NCBI GenBank assembly: GCA_000432595.1
Contig: HF996858.1
Span: forward strand, 1 to 40,588
From: Clostridium sp. CAG:710
Lineage (GTDB): Bacteria > Bacillota_I > Bacilli_A > RF39 > UBA660
Direction of reading: 5' to 3'
Length of the DNA: 40,588 bases
Below are positions 25,413-34,707 of the stretch, piece after piece. Both the position numbers and the translations under genes were made by a program. Within the stretch, counting starts at the first letter, position 1; every line of letters starts with the position of its first letter. A model generated the notes under the pieces. The model searched no databases. It had not been told where the DNA came from and saw only the letters and a program-made list of their open reading frames with translations.

Positions 25413-25441
25413 TTGACTAAAATTCTTAACTGATGTATAGT
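25413..25441 (+). promoter_or_regulatory. Promoter of the Xer recombinase gene
   Basis: TTGACT (25413-25418), exactly 17 bases, and TATAGT (25436-25441) form a good sigma-A promoter ahead of GAGGTAAG and the ATG at 25460. Confidence 0.65.
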
Positions 25442-25459
25442 TTATTTGAGGTAAGATAT

Positions 25460-26338
25460 ATGAAATACTTAAGTGAATATCTAGAATATTTAAAATATCA
25501 AAAGAATTATTCTGATGAGACTATACATAGTTATAGTATTGATATAGAAGAATTTTTAGATTATATAAATAGTGAATGTATTAATATTTGTGAGGTTGGT
25601 TATGATGTTGTTAAGGCATGGTTAATTAATTTAGATGAAAAGAAGAATAAGTCAACCACAGTTTCTAGAAAAATAAGTTCTTTAAGAGGATTTTATAAGT
25701 ATCTTATAAATAATAAAGTTATAGACTCTAATCCATTTTCTTTGGTATCTCTTCCTAAGAAGGAAAGACATTTACCTAGATTTTTTTACTATAACGAATT
25801 AGAAGAAATGTTTCAAGTTCCAAAGTTAAATACAGCACTTGGTCAAAGAGATAGATTATTACTTGAGATGTTGTACGCTACTGGGGTTAGGGTATCTGAA
25901 TTAGTTAATATTAAAGTTAGTGACATAAATGGTGAAGAAATTAAGGTCCTTGGAAAAGGAAATAAAGAAAGAATTGTAGAATTTGGAGATTATGCGGAAT
26001 CTATATTAGAATTATATTTAAATGAAGGATATAAGAGTCTTAATGTTAAAAAAAGTGAATATTTATTTTTAAATAATAGAGGAGGTAAGTTAACAACTAG
26101 GGGAGTAAGATATATTCTTGATAATATTATAAATAAAACTACTATAGATAAAAAAATATCTCCGCATATGTTAAGACATACTTTTGCGACTCATTTGCTT
26201 AATGAAGGATGTGATTTATTAACAGTTCAGGAACTTTTGGGACATGAGAGTTTAACTGCAACTTCTATATATACACATATTACAAATGATAGATTAAAAG
26301 AGGTTTATTTTAAATGTCATCCAAGAGCAAAAAAATAA
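25460..26338 (+). CDS. XerC/XerD-type tyrosine recombinase
   Basis: This 292-residue recombinase is of the kind that resolves chromosome dimers at dif. The N-terminal SAM-like domain (YLEYLKYQKNYSDETIHSYSIDIEEF) is followed by the catalytic domain. The active-site set is complete: R144 in 'ATGVRVSEL', Lys in 'VLGKGNKER', H236-x2-R239 in 'HMLRHTFATHLL', H262 in 'LLGHESL' and nucleophile Y271 in 'SIYTH'. I place the start at the ATG at 25460 behind GAGGTAAG rather than the ATG at 25433, which lies in the promoter. No dif-like site or integron feature was found nearby. XerC versus XerD cannot be decided by eye. Confidence 0.9.
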   Translation: MKYLSEYLEYLKYQKNYSDETIHSYSIDIEEFLDYINSECINICEVGYDVVKAWLINLDEKKNKSTTVSRKISSLRGFYKYLINNKVIDSNPFSLVSLPKKERHLPRFFYYNELEEMFQVPKLNTALGQRDRLLLEMLYATGVRVSELVNIKVSDINGEEIKVLGKGNKERIVEFGDYAESILELYLNEGYKSLNVKKSEYLFLNNRGGKLTTRGVRYILDNIINKTTIDKKISPHMLRHTFATHLLNEGCDLLTVQELLGHESLTATSIYTHITNDRLKEVYFKCHPRAKK

Positions 26339-26401
26339 ATTGATAAAGGTAGAAATTTGTAGTAAAATAAGGTTAAGTATAAAATAAAAAGAGGTGCACT
26401 T

Positions 26402-29400
26402 ATGGGATTATATAATAAATTAGAAGCGTCGGCACAAAAGAAGGAATTTAGAAGTTATGAAGAGAAAATTCCTGAGATAAAAAGATGTATAGAGGTATAT
26501 AAGGAAAAATTTCAGGAGGAGCCAACAGAACAAATAAATCAAAAGGTTTCTTATTGTTTGGAAAATGGTATTGAAGGACTTGAATATTATTTTAAGGATT
26601 TACTAGAATCTGAACTTTTAGATGAAAAAGATATAGAAGTTTTTTCTGATGTTGAAAAATTATCTAAAGATATTGGCTATATAAAGAAAAATAAAAAGAA
26701 AATACAACTTATTTTAAGGTGTATGGGTGTAGATGTAAATCAAGATATAGTTGGTGCATTAAGTAAAATAACCAAAGCATATGATAAAAATGTTGAAGCA
26801 TTTAATTCAAATGAATTTGTTAAGGCATCTGCGCTTATGCTTTTATATGAACGTGTGCCTTCTTATAGACAGGCCTTTAAAAAAATAGAACCTTATGTTA
26901 AAAGTGAAATTAACAAAGGTAATAATATATTATCTGCTGTTGTAAAAATGTTTAAAGAAAATAAAATTGATATAGATTTATCTATTACTATGGACTATTT
27001 TAAAACTATTTCTAAAAATATGTCTAGTTTGAAGTCTAGCTTAAATAAAAAGATGCCTGAATATATTAAATTAAATAAATTTTTGACTGAGAGTAAAATA
27101 TTAAGAGAATCTATACAATCAAAAATAAATGATGGTTATGATAAAGAAATTGTGTTAGATGAATATTTACCTTCTGCATTTGCACTTGCATCTCTTGCTT
27201 ATACAGAAAAAAATGGTATGACCCCATATGATATACAATTGATTGCTGGTATGTCACTTAATAAGGGTGAGGTTTCTGAGATTAAGACTGGTGAAGGTAA
27301 AACCCTAATAGCATTTTTACCTGCATATTTAAATGCATTATCTGGTGATAGAGTAGATGTAATAACTACGAATGATTATCTTGCACAAAGAGATTATGAA
27401 AAGAATAAAAGTGCATTTGAACTTTTAGGAATGAGCGTTGGACTTAGTAAAACAGAGGATCAAGATATAAATGAAAAGAAAAAAGTATATAATTCTAATA
27501 TAGTTTACTCATCAATAAACTCAATTGCATTTGATTATTTAAAAGATACATATGCAAAAAATGAAGATGAAATGGTAATGTCTTCTCCACTTAGTTATGC
27601 AATAGTAGATGAAGCCGACTTAATACTTTTAAGTATGTCACCATTTATATTGTCTTCTTCAAATGAAATAGAAACGAATCGTCAAGAAAAAGAAAATGAA
27701 CGTGCTAAAAGGCTTATGCAAAAAGCACTTAAAATCGAAAAGTATTTGTCTTCAAAAACATATACTACAACATTAGAGGAAGAATTTGATTATTATACAA
27801 GTAAAAAGCATGACGATAAGGTATTAAAATCAAATAACTTAATTGTATTAAATGGTAATGCTGCGAAATCAGAAATATATTTAACAGAAGAGGGTGAAAA
27901 AGCATTATTCTGTTATGCAATGTTTGATGAGATGACTGAATTATTAACTGCTAGAAAAGATTTCATTAGAGAATGTCCTGATTATGTACAGGGTGTAGAT
28001 TATATGATTTCTCCAAAAGGTAAATGCTATTTTTCACCTGATGGACTTGATAAGGCAGTAAAAGATACTAGAATGCCAGAATTTGCAAAGCTTAATGAAA
28101 AATGGTTAAGTGGTGAAGAAGAATTATCAACAAGGAAATATGTAATGAATGCCCTAAGAGCAAGACATACTTTTGAAAAAGGTAAGGACTATGATGTTAT
28201 TACAAATAGTGAAACTGGTGAGAAGGAAGTTGTTGTATTAAAAGATGGTAGAATACTAGCAAATAGTAGATATACTGATGGATTACATGAAGCAATTGAA
28301 TTAAAAGAGGGAATAACTACATCTTTAAATGATGATGTAAATATATTAGACTCAAGTGTTGCATCAATTTCTGTTAGGGCACTTATGTATAGATATCCTA
28401 GATTCTCATGTATGACAGGAACATCTGCTAAATCGGTTTCTGATGTTATATTTGATAAGCCAACATTTACAGTACCTCGTAATGTTGAATATGAGTACTA
28501 TAAAGATCCACAAAATAATCCAGAACCTATTGGTGTTAGTGTAGAACCTACAGCTGTATATATTAGTGATGATAAGAAAATAGAAGCTATTGTAGAAGAA
28601 ATTAGAAAATCAAATGAGACTGGTCAACCGGTATTAGTAGTTACTAATAATTCTGAAGAAGCAAAGAAAATCTTTGCTCTTGTAGAAAAATTAAAATTAT
28701 CTCAAAAGCCAAACCTTTTAATCGCAGAAAAGTCTTTAGAGGAAGAGGCAGATATAATTAGTAAGGCAGGTAGTGTTGGAGCTGTCACAATCGCAACTGA
28801 AATGGCTGGACGTGGAACTGATATAAAAGTTGAATATAGAGAAGAAATGGATGCGCTTGAGGAGGTTATATTAACTGAAGCTGCAGGTAGATGGCTTACT
28901 TTAAATAAACCTGGTTTTGGTAGAGAATATGTAGGGGAAGTATTAAAACATGTTAAAGCTAATCCAGATAAATTTAAGGAAGTAATAGATGATATAATAG
29001 AAATGTATAATTCTAGTGATGAATATAAAGATATATTAGATACTGATGCAAGAGAATTAGAAAGGAAAAGAGCAAGAGGATTAAAATGTATTCAAGCAGA
29101 ACCATTCTTAACTTCGTTAAATGATAAACAGGTAGAAGGAAGAGTAGGTCGTCAAGGTGAACCGGGTGAATATAGAGTTTTTGCTTCATTTGATGATTTA
29201 GATAAACTTGGTGTGGATGCTCGTGTTCAAAAGAAAATATACAATGAAGCAAAAGATAATGGATATGTAACTGATCTAGAAATGGATGGCAAAATAGATG
29301 ATGCGATAAGTGATGCACAAGCTGTAAATGAATATTCAATTGGAATGCAACTTGCTTCATCAGATGGTATGGATTTTGCTACTTCTGCAATAATTTCATC

Positions 29401-29980
29401 TATATTAAATGATAGAAAACAAGTAATACAAACAAAAGATTTAAGTATCCCATTTGACAATATGGTTTATTCAACTATAGATAGTATATTAAAAGATAAT
29501 GTACCACCAAAAAAGAAAAAAAGAATTGATAAACCACGTGCAAGACTTACAAGAACTCATATTGATTATGATGGTTTAACTGAACAAATACATAATATAT
29601 TTGGTGTTGATATAACAGAAGAAGAAATACTAGGACAATGTATAAATACATCTGATATTAAATCTTTAATAAAAGATATTGTAGATGAAAAATTCAAATC
29701 TGATAATATGGGAATAAATCCTAATAAAGTCAATGATAATATAAGAGGTGTAATGGTAGAAAAACTAAATGAAGCATATGAAGTATTCATGGCATCTGCT
29801 GAGAATGTTAATCTACAACAAATGAATGATTATCTAGCACAAAACTTCCAACATGATAGAACATTAGAAATAAATGATATATTTGAAGAATGTAAAAAAG
29901 ATTGTTGGTATAGTAGTATGAGGTCATTATTTAGACCTGGAGTAAAAGAAAAAACTGATACAGAATCTAAAACAAAATAG
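26402..29980 (+). CDS. Divergent SecA-family ATPase with long N-terminal extension
   Basis: This 1192-residue protein is clearly built on a SecA motor. It has 'MTPYDIQLIAGMSLNKGEVSEIKTGEGKT' with Walker A near 295-301, 'TTNDYLAQRD', Walker B 'VDEADLIL' near 402 (canonical DEVD), 'MTGTSAKS', 'TIATEMAGRGTDIK' near 800, and 'QVEGRVGRQGEPGEYR' near 910. Walker A lies about 190 residues later than in normal SecA because of a helical extension. The GTERHESRRID stretch is replaced by 'CIQAEPFLTSLND', and the helical-scaffold motif VDSKWxDHID and the C-terminal zinc-binding tail are not found; the last ~200 residues look unrelated. It is probably an accessory or repurposed SecA beside a housekeeping one; cargo and partner are unknown. 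AAGAGGTG precedes the ATG. Confidence 0.85.
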   Translation: MGLYNKLEASAQKKEFRSYEEKIPEIKRCIEVYKEKFQEEPTEQINQKVSYCLENGIEGLEYYFKDLLESELLDEKDIEVFSDVEKLSKDIGYIKKNKKKIQLILRCMGVDVNQDIVGALSKITKAYDKNVEAFNSNEFVKASALMLLYERVPSYRQAFKKIEPYVKSEINKGNNILSAVVKMFKENKIDIDLSITMDYFKTISKNMSSLKSSLNKKMPEYIKLNKFLTESKILRESIQSKINDGYDKEIVLDEYLPSAFALASLAYTEKNGMTPYDIQLIAGMSLNKGEVSEIKTGEGKTLIAFLPAYLNALSGDRVDVITTNDYLAQRDYEKNKSAFELLGMSVGLSKTEDQDINEKKKVYNSNIVYSSINSIAFDYLKDTYAKNEDEMVMSSPLSYAIVDEADLILLSMSPFILSSSNEIETNRQEKENERAKRLMQKALKIEKYLSSKTYTTTLEEEFDYYTSKKHDDKVLKSNNLIVLNGNAAKSEIYLTEEGEKALFCYAMFDEMTELLTARKDFIRECPDYVQGVDYMISPKGKCYFSPDGLDKAVKDTRMPEFAKLNEKWLSGEEELSTRKYVMNALRARHTFEKGKDYDVITNSETGEKEVVVLKDGRILANSRYTDGLHEAIELKEGITTSLNDDVNILDSSVASISVRALMYRYPRFSCMTGTSAKSVSDVIFDKPTFTVPRNVEYEYYKDPQNNPEPIGVSVEPTAVYISDDKKIEAIVEEIRKSNETGQPVLVVTNNSEEAKKIFALVEKLKLSQKPNLLIAEKSLEEEADIISKAGSVGAVTIATEMAGRGTDIKVEYREEMDALEEVILTEAAGRWLTLNKPGFGREYVGEVLKHVKANPDKFKEVIDDIIEMYNSSDEYKDILDTDARELERKRARGLKCIQAEPFLTSLNDKQVEGRVGRQGEPGEYRVFASFDDLDKLGVDARVQKKIYNEAKDNGYVTDLEMDGKIDDAISDAQAVNEYSIGMQLASSDGMDFATSAIISSILNDRKQVIQTKDLSIPFDNMVYSTIDSILKDNVPPKKKKRIDKPRARLTRTHIDYDGLTEQIHNIFGVDITEEEILGQCINTSDIKSLIKDIVDEKFKSDNMGINPNKVNDNIRGVMVEKLNEAYEVFMASAENVNLQQMNDYLAQNFQHDRTLEINDIFEECKKDCWYSSMRSLFRPGVKEKTDTESKTK

Positions 29981-30000
29981 AGCTTTAAAGCTCTATTTTT
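29974..30000. terminator. Bidirectional terminator between the SecA-like gene and yigZ
   Basis: AAAATAGAGC / GCTCTATTTT (10 bp, loop TTTAAA) has T runs on both strands and contains both stop codons of the two converging genes. Confidence 0.85.
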
Positions 30001-30560
30001 AATGTTTTTAAAATTTTATAATTTATATTTTTACTATTTAAAATATTTATATCATCTTGTTTAATATTTAGTTCATATTTTACTATATCTGTATAAGTTT
30101 TTGAAAATGTATAATTTTTAATAAGTTTTTCTATATTTTTTTGTTCTTCATAAGAAGCAGTAATTTCTATTTTATATCCATCTACTAGATTAAGTAGAGT
30201 AGAATTATCTATTCCAATACAAGCTGATTTTCTATATGCTCTAACAAGGCCTCCTGTGCCTAATTTTATTCCGCCAAAATATCTAATTACAATACATAAT
30301 ACATAGTTTAATTCATGTTTTAATAATACTTCCATAATTGGAACGCCTGCTGTTCCACCTGGTTCTCCATCATCAGATGATTTTCTAGCTTCATCAATAA
30401 TATATGCATATGTGTAATGGGTAGCGTCTTTAAAATTATTTTTAGCTTCTTCCAAATAGGTTTTAACCTCATCTATAGAATTTATTTTATATAGACAACA
30501 AATAAATATTGATTTATTAATTTCATATTTAGAAATTGTGTTTTCTTTAATAGTTTTCAT
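29985..30560 (-). CDS. YigZ/IMPACT-family protein
   Basis: This 191-residue member of the UPF0029/IMPACT family shows the signature 'ATHYTYAYIIDEARKSSDDGEPGGTAGVPIMEVL' followed by 'NYVLCIVIRYFGGIKLGTGGLVRAYR'. The C-terminal ferredoxin-like domain (YKIEITASYEEQKNIEKLIKNY) is present. Function in bacteria is unsettled; eukaryotic IMPACT regulates GCN2. The ATG at 30560 has TTGGTGAT ahead of it, while a codon eight earlier lacks a site. A minus-strand TATAAT lies at 30576-30581, directly after the terminator of the upstream gene. Confidence 0.9.
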   Translation of the reverse strand: MKTIKENTISKYEINKSIFICCLYKINSIDEVKTYLEEAKNNFKDATHYTYAYIIDEARKSSDDGEPGGTAGVPIMEVLLKHELNYVLCIVIRYFGGIKLGTGGLVRAYRKSACIGIDNSTLLNLVDGYKIEITASYEEQKNIEKLIKNYTFSKTYTDIVKYELNIKQDDINILNSKNINYKILKTLKIEL

Positions 30561-30582
30561 ACAATCACCAAGAAAATTATAC

Positions 30583-30608
30583 AAAAAAAAGAACTTTTTT
30601 TAAAGTCC
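30583..30608 (-). terminator. Terminator of the minus-strand 140-residue gene
   Basis: Read on the minus strand, GGACTTT / AAAGTTC (7 pairs, one G-T) with a 4-base loop runs into eight T. Confidence 0.75.
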
Positions 30609-30612
30609 TTAA

Positions 30613-31035
30613 TTATTTATTCAACTTTTTAGCTTCTTCTAGTTCTTTAGCTTTAGCTGAAAAAGTATGCATCATTTGTACATTATCAACACTAGTACCA
30701 TATAACTTAGCTATTTTTTCATCAGTTAATTCTGAAATACTTGAGATGTCTTCCCATAATTCAGTATTTCCGAATATCATACCAAGTTTCATTGAAATTA
30801 ATGTATTAGTAGAAACCCTAGGATCACTAAATATTTTGTTTCCTAAAATAGTTCTAATATCATTATCTCTAGTAGTTCTAGCCTCAGGATGTTCATTTCC
30901 TCTTTGACAATACATATCAGCATAGTTTTCAAAAGTTTCAACATCTGTTTCTGTGATAGGTGTTACATAATCAGCTAGTGTAGCATATGCGATTGCTGAA
31001 TAATTTAAAATTTCATCTAATCTATTTGTACTCAT
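30613..31035 (-). CDS. Unknown 140-residue protein with an HTH-like segment
   Basis: I do not recognise this soluble, acidic, mostly helical protein. Residues 104-120 ('TDEKIAKLYGTSVDNVQ') look like the 'IAxxxGVSxxxV' helix-turn-helix pattern, and 'VSTNTLISMKLGMIFG' precedes it. This is a resemblance only, since a single HTH-like string is weak evidence. The start ATG at 31035 has GGGGAG ahead at proper distance; a TTG two codons upstream is too close to that site. It carries its own excellent promoter and terminator, so it is a single-gene unit between yigZ and the divergent uvrC. Confidence 0.75.
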   Translation of the reverse strand: MSTNRLDEILNYSAIAYATLADYVTPITETDVETFENYADMYCQRGNEHPEARTTRDNDIRTILGNKIFSDPRVSTNTLISMKLGMIFGNTELWEDISSISELTDEKIAKLYGTSVDNVQMMHTFSAKAKELEEAKKLNK

Positions 31036-31065
31036 ATCCAAAGTCTCCCCTCTCTTTGGTTGTAT

Positions 31066-31094
31066 ATATTAACATACCTTTCTTACTTTGTCAA
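31066..31094 (-). promoter_or_regulatory. Near-perfect minus-strand promoter
   Basis: On the minus strand TTGACA (31089-31094), a 17-base spacer ending in TGT, and TAATAT (31066-31071) form a consensus -35 plus extended -10. It drives the 140-residue unknown. Confidence 0.75.
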
Positions 31095-31160
31095 TAGAAA
31101 TCTTACTCTTTTAAAAAGCATGAATTTATTATATAATAAATATAGTTTGTGAGGGATAGT

Positions 31161-32921
31161 ATGAAAAAGTTTAAATATAAATTATCATTAGTTCCAACAC
31201 TTCCTGGTTGTTACCAAATGAAGAATAAGGATGGAATAATAATATATGTTGGTAAAGCTAAGAACTTAAAAAGAAGACTTAGTAGTTACTTTAATAAAAC
31301 ACAAACTGGTAAGACGTTAATGCTTGTTAATGATATAGATACCTTTGAATACATTGTAACATCTACAGAAATTGAATCCCTAATACTTGAAATAACTCTT
31401 ATAAAAAAATATAATCCAAAATATAATATATTACTTAAAGATGATAAAAGTTATCCTTATATAGAATTTATAGAAAGGCCATATCCTTCATTAAAAGTAG
31501 TAAGAAATGTAAAAAGAAAGAAAAATAAAAATAAGTTATTTGGTCCATTTCCAAATGTTAAAGCCGCAAAAAGAACTGTTGAAATATTAAATAGGGTTTA
31601 TCCACTTAAAAAATGTAATGGACTTCCTAAAAAGGAATGTTTATATTACCATATTGGTGAGTGCCTAGGATATTGTATTAATAAAAATATAGATACAAAA
31701 GAGATGTCTTTAGAAATAATGTCATTTTTAAAAGGAAATCATGCTCCTATAACAAATAAAATAAAGTCTGAAATGGAACAAGCTAGTCAGTCTCTAAATT
31801 ATGAAAGAGCTATTGAATTAAGAGAAATGTTAAATGATATAGAGATAACTCTAAAAAGGCAAAAAATAGATTTAAATAATAATGAAGATTTTGATATGAT
31901 TAATTATTATTATCATGATAATTATTTATCTGTGGTAATTTTCTTTATAAGAGGTGGATTACTATTTGGAAGAGATTCTAAAATATTTGAATATTTTACT
32001 TCACCAGAAGATTCAGTATTAGAGTTTATTATTAATTTTTATGAAAAGAATGGTATTAAACCTAAACAGTTATTAATACCTGATGGATTAGATAATTCTT
32101 TATTAGAAGAATACTTAGGTATAAAGATTTTAACTCCTAAAAAAGGTAAATTAAAGAGCCTTTTAGATATGGAATATGATAATGCTAAGGTAATATTAAA
32201 TGAGCGTGAAGAGCTTATTAAAAAAAGTAATGATGCAAGAATTGAAGCTATTAAATTACTTCAGGATAAACTTAATATGAAAAGAATAAGTAGAATAGAA
32301 GCATTTGATAATTCTCATTTATTCGGAACCTTTTATGTTGGTGGTATGGTTGTTTTTGATGACTTTATTCCTAATAAAAAAGAGTACAGAAAGTATAGAA
32401 TTGATGCGTCAGTTAAAGATGATTTAAGTGCGATGAGAGAAGTTGTATATAGAAGGTATTATAAGGCTTTGATGGAAGAGTCTATACTTCCTGATTTGAT
32501 AGTCGCAGATGGAGGTGCATTACAGATTAATGTCATTAAAGAGGTTGTAACTTCTCTTGGACTTAATATAAGAGTAGTGGGACTTAGTAAAGATGATAAG
32601 CATAAAACAAATTTATTAATTGATGAAGATTTAAGTGTTGTGGATATAGATAAAAGAAGTAACTTATTTGTATTTTTAAATAAGATACAGGAGGAAGTTC
32701 ATCGATATGCGATAAGTTATCATAGGACCATTAAAAGCAAGGGAATGTTATCAAGCATATTAGATTTGGCACCCGGCATTGGTGATGCTAGAAAAAAGGC
32801 TCTTTTAAAACAATTTGGGTCTTTAAAGAAAATAAAAGAAGCAACAACAGAAGAATTATCTGAAGTACTTCCAAATGATGTAGCAATTAATTTATACGAA
32901 TATTTAAAAAAACTTGATTAG
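31161..32921 (+). CDS. uvrC: Excinuclease ABC subunit C
   Basis: UvrC makes both incisions in nucleotide-excision repair. The 586 residues carry the GIY-YIG domain ('LPTLPGCYQMKNKDGIIIYVGKAKNLKRRLSSYF'), the UVR motif ('MEQASQSLNYERAIELREMLNDI'), the RNase H-like nuclease ('RIEAFDNSHLFGTFYVGGMVVF', 'VADGGALQINV') and C-terminal helix-hairpin-helix ('LAPGIGDARKKALLKQFGSL'). The ATG at 31161 follows GAGGG; the in-frame GTG at 31149 overlaps that site. A TATAAT at 31132-31137 is its likely -10. mutL follows after 11 bases. Confidence 0.95.
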   Translation: MKKFKYKLSLVPTLPGCYQMKNKDGIIIYVGKAKNLKRRLSSYFNKTQTGKTLMLVNDIDTFEYIVTSTEIESLILEITLIKKYNPKYNILLKDDKSYPYIEFIERPYPSLKVVRNVKRKKNKNKLFGPFPNVKAAKRTVEILNRVYPLKKCNGLPKKECLYYHIGECLGYCINKNIDTKEMSLEIMSFLKGNHAPITNKIKSEMEQASQSLNYERAIELREMLNDIEITLKRQKIDLNNNEDFDMINYYYHDNYLSVVIFFIRGGLLFGRDSKIFEYFTSPEDSVLEFIINFYEKNGIKPKQLLIPDGLDNSLLEEYLGIKILTPKKGKLKSLLDMEYDNAKVILNEREELIKKSNDARIEAIKLLQDKLNMKRISRIEAFDNSHLFGTFYVGGMVVFDDFIPNKKEYRKYRIDASVKDDLSAMREVVYRRYYKALMEESILPDLIVADGGALQINVIKEVVTSLGLNIRVVGLSKDDKHKTNLLIDEDLSVVDIDKRSNLFVFLNKIQEEVHRYAISYHRTIKSKGMLSSILDLAPGIGDARKKALLKQFGSLKKIKEATTEELSEVLPNDVAINLYEYLKKLD

Positions 32922-32932
32922 GTGGTGTAATT

Positions 32933-34699
32933 ATGTCAAAAATACAAGTAATGAGTATGGATTTATCCAATAAAATAGCTGCAGGTGAGGTTATAGAGAA
33001 GACTATGAATGTAGTAAAGGAGTTAGTAGAAAACTCTATAGATGCAGGCGCAACAACTATTAAAATTGATTTACTAGACAGTGGTGTAGGGGAAATAATA
33101 GTAACAGATGATGGAGTAGGAATGGATAGGGAAGATGCAACTCTTGCTTTTTCACGTCATGCAACTAGTAAGCTTAAATCACTTAATGATTTATTTAATA
33201 TAGAAAGCCTAGGGTTTAGAGGGGAAGCGTTACCTTCAATTGCTGCGGTATCTAATGTTACATTAAAAACATCAAATGGTGAAGTTGGAACTGAAGTTAA
33301 TATAGTTGGTGGTAAGATTAATTATGTTAAATCCGCAGATCTTGCGAAAGGTACTAAATTTATAGTTAGGGATTTATTCTATAATACTCCAGTAAGATTA
33401 AAATACTTAAAAAACTTATATGTTGAACTCGCTAATATAACAGAATATGTAAATAAAATGGCATTATCATATCCAAATATAAAATTTGTACTTACTAATA
33501 ATAATAAACAATTACTAAATACAGAAGGACATGGAAATCTTTTAAAAGTAATAAATAATATTTATGGTGTTGAAGTAGCTAAAAAAATGGTTAAGATAGA
33601 TGCTTCAAATGATGATTATGTAATTAAAGGATATATATGTTATCCTGAAATATCAAAACCAAATAGATCTAGTATTATAACTTTTGTTAATGGAAGATAT
33701 ATTAGAAATAATGAACTAAATAGAACTATTACTGAGGCATATCACACCTATTTGATGATAGATAAATTTCCCATTGTAGTTATTAATATAGAAGTTGATC
33801 CAATACTAGTAGATATAAACATACATCCAACTAAAATGGATATTAAGTTTTCTAAGATGGATACGTTAAAAAGTTTAATAACTGATGTTATAAGTAAAAC
33901 CTTAAGAGAGTTAACACTTATTCCTAAAGCTAAACATGAAGAGATTAAACCTAGTCCTATAACTAGTTATAGTGTAAGTGAAGAACCATCCGTTTATAAT
34001 GATAATTATAAAGATTATGATAAGGTTGAAGAAGTAAGGCTTGATTTTGATTCAACACTTAATAATAACGAAGAGACATTTGAAGAGATAGAAGAACCTA
34101 ATAAACCAGCAGAAAGGCTTAAAAAGATGTACCCAGTTGGTTTAGTACATGGAACATATATAATATGTGAAAATGAAGATGGTATGTATATAATAGATCA
34201 ACATGCAGCTGCGGAAAGAATTAACTATGAAAAGTATTTTACTGAGATGAAAAAGGTAAAACATGATACTACAGCTCTTTTAGTACCTATTAAAATTGAA
34301 TTACCTACAGATGAGGCTATAAGGCTTAAACATAATATAGGTGTCTTACTAGATATGGGATTTGAAATAGAAGAATTTGGAATAAATACATTTATAGTTA
34401 GAGTACATCCTACATGGTTACCAACTTATATGGCTGAAGAAGCAATAAGAAAAATAATAAATATAGTAATAGAAAAAGAGTCATTTGACTATGGTAAGTT
34501 TATAGAACATGTCGCAATAACTCTTGCATGTAAAATGAGTATAAAAGCAAATGACTTTATTACTATGGAAGATATAGAAATATTATTAGAAAACCTAAGA
34601 AATACTAAAAACCCATTTACATGTCCTCATGGAAGGCCTACAATAATAAGTTATTCTAAATATGACTTAGAAAAACTATTTAAGAGGGCAGTGAATTAA
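32933..34699 (+). CDS. mutL: DNA mismatch repair protein MutL (nuclease type)
   Basis: The 588 residues have the GHKL ATPase N-terminus ('IAAGEVIEKTMNVVKELVENSIDAGA', 'DDGVGM', 'GFRGEALPSIAAVS') and a C-terminal endonuclease. The metal motif is D422QHAAAERINYE, with 'ACKMSIKAND' and 'CPHGRPTII' completing the zinc-linked site. This is the MutH-independent, nicking type. A 'PVGLVHGTYI' beta strand begins the C-terminal domain. mutS, the usual neighbour, is not in the window. GGTGG precedes the start. It shares an operon with uvrC and the next unknown gene. Confidence 0.95.
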   Translation: MSKIQVMSMDLSNKIAAGEVIEKTMNVVKELVENSIDAGATTIKIDLLDSGVGEIIVTDDGVGMDREDATLAFSRHATSKLKSLNDLFNIESLGFRGEALPSIAAVSNVTLKTSNGEVGTEVNIVGGKINYVKSADLAKGTKFIVRDLFYNTPVRLKYLKNLYVELANITEYVNKMALSYPNIKFVLTNNNKQLLNTEGHGNLLKVINNIYGVEVAKKMVKIDASNDDYVIKGYICYPEISKPNRSSIITFVNGRYIRNNELNRTITEAYHTYLMIDKFPIVVINIEVDPILVDINIHPTKMDIKFSKMDTLKSLITDVISKTLRELTLIPKAKHEEIKPSPITSYSVSEEPSVYNDNYKDYDKVEEVRLDFDSTLNNNEETFEEIEEPNKPAERLKKMYPVGLVHGTYIICENEDGMYIIDQHAAAERINYEKYFTEMKKVKHDTTALLVPIKIELPTDEAIRLKHNIGVLLDMGFEIEEFGINTFIVRVHPTWLPTYMAEEAIRKIINIVIEKESFDYGKFIEHVAITLACKMSIKANDFITMEDIEILLENLRNTKNPFTCPHGRPTIISYSKYDLEKLFKRAVN

Positions 34700-34707
34700 G
34701 GAGGATT

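Noticed and set aside
25433..25459. ATG at 25433 as Xer start
   Set aside because: It falls within the predicted -10 region, and the ribosome site GAGGTAAG lies downstream of it.
29013..29360. 115-codon minus-strand frame inside the SecA-like gene
   Set aside because: His/Leu-rich composition is an antisense artefact; the plus-strand frame is conserved SecA sequence.
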